This document shows positions 21,286 through 30,145 of a DNA stretch of 64,000 bases, piece by piece. Below the pieces are notes generated by a model. That model searched no databases. It saw only the letters and a program-made list of their open reading frames with translations, and was not told the origin of the DNA. The position numbers were made by a program, and so were the translations under genes. The stretch's first letter is position 1. Every line of letters begins with the position of its first letter. This DNA comes from Puccinellia tenuiflora (lineage: Eukaryota > Streptophyta > Magnoliopsida > Poales > Poaceae). The stretch covers positions 145,131-209,130 of the forward strand of contig QRDG01000400.1 of assembly GCA_012064385.1 (NCBI GenBank), written 5' to 3'.

Positions 21286-21466
21286 TGGTCTCTCCCCTCC
21301 CCTCCCCTGCCTGGCCTCCCTGCCATGCCCTCCCCTGCCATGCCCTCCCCTCCCCTGCCATGCCCTCCCCTCCCCTGCCATGCCCTCCCCTGCCATGCCC
21401 TCCCCTGCCTGGCCTCTCCCTCCCCTGCCATGCCCTCCCCTGCCTTCCCCTCCCCTGCCATGCTGC
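21286..21466 (+). repeat. CCTCCCCTGCCATGC minisatellite
   Basis: About ten degenerate copies of a 15-17 bp unit (CCTCCCCTGCCATGCC) in the presumed intron. The open frames on both strands here are repeat artefacts. A related 38 bp block (CCCCTCTCTCCCTCCCCTCC...) occurs twice at about 20884-20995. Confidence 0.85.
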
Positions 21467-21475
21467 TAAGTCTNG

Positions 21476-22085
21476 TGTAGATTAGGCCCCTTTGCATGCA
21501 AATTGTGGAAAATCTGCTCAACCAAAATTTGTAAACTTCATATCATTAGAAAGAGCTAAACCTATAGATTCATAGGCATGAATTGTTTGTCCAAATTGAA
21601 CACTATAGCAGACTAAATCATGTAGGCAAAATTGCTATGTTTTATCTGTTTTCTGAAAAACCTGAAAAAACTGCTAAGTCTGAAGAACAGTGTAGATTAC
21701 CCCATTTTGCATGCAAATTATGGAAAATCTGCTCACCAAAATTTGTAAACTTCATATCATTAGAAAGAGCTAAACCTATAGATTCATAGGCATCAATTGT
21801 TTGTCCAAATTAAACAATATAACAGACTAGATCATGTATGCAAATTGCTATGTTTTTATCTGTTTTCTGAAAAACCTGAAAAAACTGCAAAGTCTGAAAA
21901 ACAGTGTAGAGTAGCCCACTTTGCATGCAAATTGTGGGAAATCTGCTCCACCAAAATTTGTAAATTTCATATCATTAGAAAGAGCTAAACATATAGATTC
22001 ATAAGCATTATTGTTTGTCCAAATTAAACACTATAGGAGACTAAATCATGAGGCAAATTTGCTATGTTTTATCTGTTTTAAACTC
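21476..22085 (+). repeat. 214-215 bp tandem repeat, 2.8 copies
   Basis: Units start at 21476, 21691 and 21905 with TGTAGATTA/TGTAGAGTA. Each contains TTTGCATGCAAATT, AAAATTTGTAAACTTC and ATCATTAGAAAGAGC. They lie in the intron before the TNPA-like coding exons. Confidence 0.9.
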
Positions 22086-22340
22086 TTAATAACCTAAATT
22101 CTGTTTTATCATGTAGGCAGCCCGCCGCCACCGCCGCCACCGGAGGAGCTCATCGACAAGTGGTGAGAAATGTGTTGATGAATATATGTGTGTCCACGAC
22201 CATCGTGTCGTTGTTGTTTGTGTCCGACCATCGTGTCGTCGAGATGTTGATACTATTTCAGAGATGCTTGTGCAGGTACCCCGTGAGGCCCTTGAGATTG
22301 CCGGAACGTCGATTAACTTCCGTTCCGGCAAATTCGGGTA

Positions 22341-22428
22341 CTCCATATGTCCCTTTTTTAGCAAAGGTCATGCCGAAATTTTTCGTGAATTTTGGCATGA
22401 CTTTGCTAAAAAAAGGGACATATGGGGT
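22341..22428 (+). repeat. Long foldback hairpin upstream of the TNPA-like start
   Basis: Arms of about 40 bases (22341-22382 and 22386-22428) pair almost completely around a tiny loop. The left arm reads CCATATGTCCCTTTTTTAGC and then AAAGGTCATGCCG; the right arm is its complement with one or two mismatches. It lies in an open frame but before the most likely ATG, so it may be leader sequence. The transcript would form a near-perfect hairpin suited to small-RNA processing. Confidence 0.85.
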
Positions 22429-22530
22429 ATTGCGACTAAGGCATGGGCCGGGTATCTTAGTACTAAACTAAGTGATGTTTTTCTTATATTTTGTTGTACT
22501 AACTTTTGCCTCTTTTTAATGAAGTGCAAA

Positions 22531-25500
22531 ATGTCGGCCGACGCGCCCGGCCCTTCTAAGCACATGAGCGTCGAATTAGAAGAAGCACGAGAAAAGAACA
22601 AGGCGTTCTGGGACGTGTGGCCGGAGATGGGGGATGCGGAGGCCGCCGAACTGGCTCGTGACGGTGATGGTGACTTCCAATTAGAAGAGATGGAGATGGA
22701 GGATGCGGAGGACACCGACGGAGATGGGGACGCAACCACCACCACCGATGGCGGCGACCACATGGATGTCGGGGGTGACGACCACACGGATGCCGGTGGT
22801 GGTAACACGACCGCTAAGAAGCTTAAGAAGCAGAGGAAGGAGCGGACACCGCAAGCGGTCGGCACCGTCACCGACACGTTCACTAAGGTCTCCAAAAGTG
22901 GCCAACCCCAGGAGCCATGGGGCGTCGCAAAAGGGTACGGAATGCAACTAGGGTGCATCCTCCGGGAAACCGTGTCGATCAACACGTATGACCTCAGGAG
23001 CGCGGAGAATGAGGCTTTGCGCACACAACTCCTCAAGAGGCTCCACGAACGATACATTTTCCCGGATGATGGAAACAAAAGGGTGGACAGCTTCGCCATC
23101 ACGAAGATGAACAATTGTTTGACCAGCTGGAGAGGCCGGGTGAAGGCGAAGATTGAAAAGGGTCTTAGCTGGGAAGCGATCAGTGCCAAAGAGCCGTACA
23201 TCGACATAGAAGAGTTCGAGGCATTGAAGTTGTCCTTGGCATCTCCGGAGGCTGAAAAATGGACCGAGTGGGGGAAGCAAATGCGGGCAATGAACTTAGG
23301 CAACCACCATTTGGGAAGCGGCAGTTACATAGGAAAAAAGCCTGTTTGGGACAAGGAGGATGCCGAGGTTGCGAGACTTGGGAAAGAGAACCCTTGGCAT
23401 AAAATCACGGACGAGCAAGTTAGGAACTTTGTTCGGTCCCGCTACTATCTGAAGCCGGGGACTGGGGAATTTGTTACCGACTACAAAGATGTGCTGGATT
23501 TCGAGAAAGTTCTGGTAAGGAACTTAATTACCGCGGATATCTCAAAGTCCATTTTCGTTGATTTCTATACATGGGTTCACGTTTATTTGCTTTGTCCGCA
23601 GGAGGCTGAGTTGAAGGCTGAGGCTGAGGCCGGCCCGTCGTCCCAGGAGGCAGCCGGCCCGTGGGACACGACTTTCAACCGGGCGATGAACGTTTACAAG
23701 GGGAGGGACAAGTCAAAGCCTCCGACGTCAGCAGGCCGTGTGACCGGCTTTGGTACGTCGATGAAGTTCATCGAGTACTACAGCACGGACACCGACACGA
23801 AAAGGGAGAGGAGGAAGCCGTCTAAAGATAAAGCCGAGGTTCTCGAGCTAAGGAAGAAGCTGGAGACACTACAGAAAGAAAAGGTGGACTCCAGCATGGT
23901 GGACAAGCTAGTGGCCGAGAAGCTGGAGGAGAGGCTCCGGACTTTCTTACCCCCTGGATTGTATGAGGGATTAGCTGCTTGGCAAGCGAGAGGTCAACAG
24001 GGGCTGATACACTTGCCCAGCTTCGACGGCAGCACCTCCAGCAATAACGTGTCGCCGGTCCTGCTGCCCCCTGTCGTGTCGCCGGTCCTGGTGACCCCAC
24101 CGGTGCCCCCCCGGCAGGAGAATAATGACAATGCGCACGAGCGCCCGGACAATGATAGGCCGGCCGCCGGCACCGGCGCCCTTGTCTCGACATTAGCCGA
24201 GCTCAACGCCATCGACAAGGTAACTAATTAGTTAGTCCGCGACATCTTTTATGACTACATATGCCTTTGATGACTGTCATATCTCATGCATGCATGGTGC
24301 CCAACATGTGTTGACTCACAGGACACGCCTTGCATACTCCTGCATAGGGTGGGGGCCGGCGGAGAGTTGAAGGAAGTCGCGTTGGCCAAGATAGTACAAC
24401 CTCTGACCCGCGATATACACAACACTCGAATGAGTGAGGCCGTGATGAAAGTCAATGTCACGGAGGTACTGCCTGAGTTCCGTGACATCGACCCCCCCAC
24501 GCAACCTCCGGGAGCTGAGAAACACATGAAACTTGGCGAATGCGGAAAGTGGATGATGGAATGGCCGAAGACCCAGATTCGTCTTGGGGATGTTATTCAT
24601 GGGGTCGGTCGCACCGGCGGCGCCACCTCGAGGCCTCGGCTCCCGCTCGTTCGGCCCCCGTCGAGGCGGCCGCAAAAAACTATTGCGGAGGAACCGGCAC
24701 CACAAGTAGCCGTCGCCACCACCCAGAAGGAACCGCCGGTCGCCGCCCCCACCGGCCGGAAGCTACCGCCGGTCGCCGCCACCACCGGCCGGAAGCTACC
24801 GCCGGTCGCAGCCACCACCGGCAGGAAGCTACCACCGGTCGTTGCCGCCACCAACCGCCACAAACAGTTGTTGGGAACGTCTTCACCGGTTAGTTCTGAC
24901 TTTCCGAATTCCCCGACTTTCCGACTTTCCCGACTAACGGATGTGCTATCGTTCATGTTTAGGACAAAGCCGTTGCACCTGAACTTGGTGGCAACGAGGA
25001 TGATGATAATGATGTCAACCTCGATGACTACATCAACACTGGCGCCTGTAGGGATGATATGTACATGCCTCATGTGGATGAAGAACCCTTCCGCGACCAC
25101 CGCGGTCAAGCTGCTCGTCCCACTTCATGCACACAACGCCTGGCCTTCACGCCTCCGGATGCCGGCGATCATCAAGCTCCCCCGGGTAACGTTTTCAGCC
25201 CTAACACTCTGATGGAAACTGTTAAAGCGGGGTTCACTGCACCCCCACAATCCCCAGAGAAGAAGAACAAGATCAAGAAGCATAGGAAGAGAAAAGGAGC
25301 CTCCACCTCTGCGAGCCAGCCAGCTCCTAAGATCCGGGGTCTTGAAGACACGATTCCACCCCGTGCGGATGGCTTCCCCCGAGTTCATGTAGCTGGTGAA
25401 CCTATCTTGTCTGGGGACTTGCTCCGCCTCGCAGAAGGACCCATGGTTGCTTTGCAGCAAAGTATCTTGTATCTGGAGGAGCAGCTTCTTAAAGAAAAGC

Positions 25501-26610
25501 ATCCGAGTTACCCGGCGTTCGCGGTCCACGTGCCAAAGGAGCTGGTGGACTTCGTCCAGGAAGACCCTGCGGATGTGTTCTTCATCGCGTACGAGGACGT
25601 CTTCAAACTCTTTCACACTCAACGGCTGGACTATAACATGGTCCGTCTATATGCGCTCGATATGGCGATGAAGATCAGGAGAGATGCGACCCCGTACGTC
25701 GCGATAGTGGATCCTTACTACATGCGCGACAGCCATCTGGAGGAAGGGTCAAAGACAAGGGAAACGGCCAAGGAGTACCTCGTAAGGGTCATGCTGGCCA
25801 ACAAGAGGAAGACCACCCTTCTTCTGCCTTTCTTTTTCGAGTAAGTACACATCCGCTCGCCACCGTCGTATCTTATGCCTTCTTGTACATTTCTTCCATC
25901 GCTGATCCTTTGTCCAACATTCCGTTTCAATTGTGTTGAGCAGGGACAAGTACTGCGCACTCATCTCCGTAGCCCCGAGGTGGTCCATTGCCACTTATTT
26001 GGACTCGGGGAATAAATCCACGCCGAGACGATACACCAGAATAAAGGGTGTTCTAGATGACGCTCTCGAGGCCTATGCCCAAAAGGGCGGCCCATTCCAT
26101 AAGAAGTCGGAATTTTTCACGGATGAAAACACACACAAGTTTCAGCATGGGAGCGGATTCCATTGCATCAAGCAACTGGATGGCAGCGTGAAGGAGGCCT
26201 ACTACGCCCTCCATCACCTTAAAGGAATTGTCCGGGATTGCGAGAAAACGAAGTTTCCATCGGGTCTCGCAGAATACACCAAATCAGAGGATGCTCTCAC
26301 CGATGCGGATTACAGAGCAGACTTCCATCGCATCCAGCTGCAGTTGACAATGATCATCCTCGAAGATGTCCTTCACAGATCAGGGGCCTACCACCACCAC
26401 AGAGGTATTATATATAGAAGTGCATGCGTAGGGTTATCTATTATATATATGCTATGCTATGAAACCCAAATAGGATAGCCATATGATTGTCTTGCCTCTC
26501 TACTTAGATGAATAAATTATACTCTATTTTATATCACTAACCTATATATATATCCCAATTTATCTTCAGTGTTGTCTCAGAGGAGTATCGAAGAACGACT
26601 AGAGGCATAG
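22531..26610 (+). CDS. CACTA TNPA-like protein with Ulp1-like C-terminal domain
   Basis: Six exons can be joined by canonical GT-AG introns: 22531-23514, 23602-24219, 24322-24888, 24963-25840, 25944-26404 and 26570-26610. Phases agree and give 1182 residues. I chose the ATG at 22531 because the hairpin and an in-frame open leader lie upstream; the frame itself is open from 22186. Seen in order: an acidic N-terminus (to about residue 100), a basic patch KKLKKQRKER, a coiled coil (about 401-445, LRKKLETLQKEK), four proline-rich RKLPPV repeats (about 675-710), a basic segment KNKIKKHRKRK, and from about 1017 an Ulp1/C48-like fold. In that fold the usual catalytic His and Cys positions read KYCALIS and GSVKEAYYA, so the protease appears dead. 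Its neighbours are the TNP2 remnant upstream and 3' subterminal repeats downstream. The likely role is a DNA-binding accessory protein. Confidence 0.7.
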
Positions 26611-27003
26611 TATGACACCAGGGAGTGGAGGACGAAACAAGGCTTTCTACCGTTGCCGGAGCCGCGAAAGTAGAGGACTCCATGATTATGCATGCTCCCG
26701 GATCATAGTTAGGCGGCGAACACTTGATTTGTAATGTGTAGTGTGAAATGTTGAACTTTTGGTTGTATATACATGACTAGCTAATTGTGTTTACATTCGG
26801 CACTTTTGTGACTATGTGTATATATATATGTATCTCGATCAGGGCCACTAATTAAGTAATATATATGTGTGATGACATATTGATTAATATCATTGTCTGT
26901 TTATATACCTGTCAAATATACCTGTATTTTCTATATAAACCTGTATAAATACTGTATATACGTGTATTTATACAGCAAAATAAAAAAATACAGTTTTTCT
27001 GGT
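26611..27003. other. 3' untranslated and AT-rich tail of the CACTA element
   Basis: AT-rich sequence with TATATA runs and no coding frame, between the TNPA-like stop and the 3' subterminal repeats. Confidence 0.6.
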
Positions 27004-27293
27004 TAACACTTCTGTGGCGCACCTTTTTCAGTTTTTGTGGCGCACCACTTTCTGTGGCGCACCAAGGGCAGTGCGTCACAGAAAGCCTCTCCATAGGGTC
27101 CTGGCGACCTATTTCTGTGGCGCACAGACAGGGGTGCGCCACAGAAAGTTGATATTTCTGTGGCGCATATGCCCTGGTGCGCCACAGAAAATATTTTTGT
27201 GGCGAGAATTCTGTGGCGCACCAGGCTAGCCCACAGATGCGCCACAGATAAGCAAAATGGTGCGCCACAGATAGCCTATTCTGTGGTAGTGGG
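27004..27293. repeat. 3' subterminal repeats and terminus of the CACTA element
   Basis: About ten CTGTGGCGCA/TGCGCCACAG half-units in both orientations end at CTGTGGTAGTG (27283-27293). The three bases that follow, GGA (27294-27296), should be the target duplication, but the other end is lost. Confidence 0.88.
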
Positions 27294-27453
27294 AGCTTAG
27301 GACTTGTCAACTAGGACTCATGCCTGCTTGCTGTTTATGAAAAAACTGACTCCTGAGTAGCCCCCAAGCGCCAAGTTGTTAACTTGTGACGACTTGGAGC
27401 TCATGAGTTCGTTATTTGACTTGTGGAGCTCACTTGTGCTTTATGACTTGTAA

Positions 27454-28617
27454 TTGCAGTGCATTGTCTCCAAGATGAAGAGAGATATGAAAGAACTTGA
27501 GGACCAGGCAGCTGCCAGTGCCAGATCTGCCATGGCCGAAAAAGAACACTCCCTTCAGCTTGAGAAGGATCTGAAGACTTTGGCTGCTCAACTGGAGCAG
27601 GTAAAGAAAGAGTCGGCTGAGGCCAAAAAGATTGCTCAGAAAGCACACAATGACCTACAAGCTGTGTTCAACACTTGCAAAAAAGGCATTGGTGCAATGT
27701 GTCAACATATATTTGGTGAGTTTATGACCTTTGCTTGCTTCCTTTTGCACCTTTCTGAACTGTTTTTCAACTGACAATGACTCCTTGATTTCCTTTCTTC
27801 AGGGGCTGACTCCCCAAAGCTTAAATTGCCCACAAGCAAACAACTATCTGAGATGCTTGATTACTGTCATGGGCTACAAGAGGGAGCCCGTTCTGTGGTC
27901 AAGTATTTGAATCATAAAGGCAAGTGCCCCAAAGAGCCTGAACGTCTGGTGGACGAGTTGTCCAGAGCACCAGGCTATATGCGTCTGTGGAAACAATCTT
28001 CAATGAGGAGATCTGCCATCAGGATCTTGGCCTTAGCCCACAGCTACTATCCCACTGTTCTTGAGCCAGCAATGCTTACAATGGGGAAGCCTGAGCAGCA
28101 TGAAGATGGCAAACCTTTTACTCAAGATGATTTCAAAGCCGAAGAAAAGTTGGTGCGGCCATATGCTTGTGAGATTGCCAATAAGATGGACCCTGAGGTA
28201 TGGGTTCATCATTATGATTTGGAGAACAAGAGAGTCGCTCCAGTAACTCCTGAGATAGTAAACTTTGGCCGCCCATCACAGGACCCATCTGGTGTATTCT
28301 CTTCTTCTGCCGGTCCGAGTTCATCGTCACCGGCGGCTCCTGTTCCAAGTGCCGAGCCTACCCTGAAGACTCCTGCTGTGCCCACTCCTTCCTGAGCTGT
28401 CTCTGGAGACACTCAGAAACAAGCAGAGCTTGCTAAGCATATGAAGAGTCCCAAGGGTACTGGATTTCAAACGAAGAGAGTCGCCACCAAGCCTCCATTG
28501 AAGCCGGCTCCTTCCTCCGCTGCTTAAGCACAAGGCAAATCTCCTGCTAAGAAGGTCTCCTCGACTCTGGCGAAGGAGTCAGCTCCTCTTGAAGACAACC
28601 CTCTGAATGACTTTTGA
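27454..28617 (+). pseudogene. Gypsy antisense gene, 3' exons (Transposase_28-type)
   Basis: Two exons are supported. One starts after the acceptor TTGTAATTGCAG at 27461 and ends at 27713. An intron of 90 bp follows (GTGAGTTTATG...TTTCTTCAG), and the second exon starts at 27804. Splicing keeps the frame and gives QHIFGADSPKLKLP across the junction. The first exon is a coiled coil (KEHSLQLEKDLKTLAAQLEQ); the second is helical, followed by a Ser/Pro/Ala-rich tail. A TGA at 28393 and a TAA near 28525 interrupt an otherwise open frame that would end at 28617, so the copy is decayed. Upstream exons are cut off by the CACTA. It is convergent with the integrase gene. The same kind of gene starts at 7071. 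Function is unknown. Confidence 0.65.
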
Positions 28618-29149
28618 TTACTATGTAATGCTGTGTTGTTGGTATTTAAACTCTGTAATGATGCACTACTGGTATTTTTAAACTTTGTAGCTTATTAGCT
28701 ATTTTGAATTTGTGCCAATCGGCTTGGTTCTTATAACCCGTCTAATTTTTCACTGATGAATAAGTAGGCCCTGCATGACCTCTCTTACAGTTTGTGCTGA
28801 CAGGTTCTTAACTCATATGTTCCTTAGGATCCATAAGAGAGAGAAACAAGTCATGCCTGTAGATAGATCATATTGTGCAGGATGCATCTGACTTACCAGC
28901 GAGAAAACTAGGAAAATTTGGCTACTGTGCCGGGTCCAAGAGTTTAAGCTTAACTTTTTTCACTGAAAAGCAAGCCCCCAAGAACCTGATGATCAAAATT
29001 TAAAGAACAAAGCGCACTCACTGGGTGACTCGACTAAAGGACTCATGTTCACAAAAGCTGGCTTTATTTCATTTGATCATGATAATTCAATTACATCTAG
29101 GCATGGCTCACTGGGCTCATTGCCTTTCCACTAATGAATCTATTACAAC
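28618..29149. other. Intergenic region between convergent gypsy genes
   Basis: Holds the shared 3' untranslated sequence of the plus-strand antisense gene and the minus-strand integrase. No coding frame or repeat boundary is visible. Confidence 0.6.
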
Positions 29150-30145
29150 TTAGGTATAATATGGACGTAGCTGAGCTATGTTCCAAGGCCTCTTTGCCTC
29201 TGCATAAGGATCTAGAGTATGAGCTGTATCAGCTCCTTTGCCTACACTTGCCGGCTCTCGCACATCCATTAGATAGTACGACCCGTTGTTCAGATTCTTG
29301 CTTATGACGAACGGTCCTTCCCATGGTGGAGATAACTTGTGCATCCCTTCCTTATTCTGGACAAGGCGAAGCACTAAGTCTCCTTCCTGGAAAGTCCGGG
29401 TCTTGACTCTGCGTGCGTGATATCGCCGCAAGTCCTGCTGATAAATTGCTGATCTCTCAAGGGCTAACTCCCTTGCTTCCTCAAGTGCATCAACCGAGTC
29501 CTGGCGGGCGAGTTCGTTTTCCGTCTCAACATAATTGGCGACTCGTGGCGAGTCATGCAACAAGTCGCTTGGCAAGACAGCTTCTGCTCCATACACCATG
29601 AAGAAAGGTGTGAAGCCAGTAGATCTGTTAGGAGTCGTCCTGATGCTCCAAAGTACTGCTGGTAACTCCTCAACCCAAGACCCGGCGGCTCGTAGCAAAG
29701 GGACTCGGAGCCGAGGCTTAATTCCCTTCAGCAACTCCTGATTTGCCCTCTCTGCTTGTCCATTGGACTGTGGATGTGCCACTGAGGCTAGGTCGAGTCT
29801 GATGTTGTTCTCACCACAAAACTTGGCCATCTCTCCAACTGATAAGTTGGTACCATTGTCTGTAATGATACTGTGAGGATATCCAAAGCGTGTTGCTATT
29901 TTCTTGAAGAATCTCACTGCTGACGCACCGTCGACTCTGCTGACGGGTTCCACTTCCACCCACTTGGTGAACTTGTCAACTGCTACTAGCAGATGGGTCT
30001 TCTGACAAGGTGACTTTGAGAAAGGGCCCACCATGTCGAGTCCCCAAACTGCAAATGGCCAAGTGATAGGGATGGTTCTGAGTTCTTGAGCTGGCACGTG
30101 GTCTTGCCTTACGTACCTTTGACATCCATCACAGACTCGAACCAA
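29150..30145 (-). CDS. Gypsy integrase
   Basis: 331 codons from the end of the zinc-binding region to the C-terminus. The second half of the HHCC zinc finger is present (CDGC). The catalytic triad is visible as D37 (GLDMVGP), D96 (ITDNGTN) and E132 (GQAERANQE), with the expected 35-residue spacing between the last two. The C-terminal region has the usual GDLVL and KLSPPWEGPF motifs. The integrase joins element DNA to the host chromosome. It is in a different frame from the RT ORF: a small out-of-frame deletion near 30135-30145 removes the linker between the HH and CC halves of the zinc finger, so the polyprotein is broken here. The first codon is arbitrary. Confidence 0.9.
   Translation of the reverse strand: MVRVCDGCQRYVRQDHVPAQELRTIPITWPFAVWGLDMVGPFSKSPCQKTHLLVAVDKFTKWVEVEPVSRVDGASAVRFFKKIATRFGYPHSIITDNGTNLSVGEMAKFCGENNIRLDLASVAHPQSNGQAERANQELLKGIKPRLRVPLLRAAGSWVEELPAVLWSIRTTPNRSTGFTPFFMVYGAEAVLPSDLLHDSPRVANYVETENELARQDSVDALEEARELALERSAIYQQDLRRYHARRVKTRTFQEGDLVLRLVQNKEGMHKLSPPWEGPFVISKNLNNGSYYLMDVREPASVGKGADTAHTLDPYAEAKRPWNIAQLRPYYT

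Larger units (their letters stand above)
20530..22163 (+). other. Leader and first introns of the TNPA-like gene
   Basis: 20580-20881 is C-rich (CCGCC/CCCGCC) and ends at a donor-like GAG|GTACTG, fitting a non-coding or short first exon. A small candidate exon 22119-22163 lies between acceptor ATGTAGGCAG and donor GTGAGAAATG. The intron between them is filled with tandem repeats. Exon limits are inferred from splice motifs only. Confidence 0.4.
18098..27293 (+). mobile_element. 5'-truncated CACTA (En/Spm) transposon
   Basis: The right end is complete: subterminal CTGTGGCGCA...TGCGCCACAG inverted units at 27011-27275 and the terminal TTCTGTGGTAGTG ending at 27293. The reverse complement starts CACTACCACAG, the same terminus as the small element at 42972-44800. 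Inside are a TNP2-type transposase remnant, an internal cluster of the same subterminal repeats with an N gap, and a TNPA-like gene, all on the plus strand. The left end is absent because 18098 begins inside the transposase. On the right the element interrupts the antisense gene of the gypsy element at 27294-36215, so it inserted later than that element. Confidence 0.85.

Noticed and set aside
27294..28617. Host gene downstream of the CACTA element
   Set aside because: It lies convergent to and within the gypsy element, and a relative occupies the same place in the element at 5666-7403, so it belongs to the retrotransposon.
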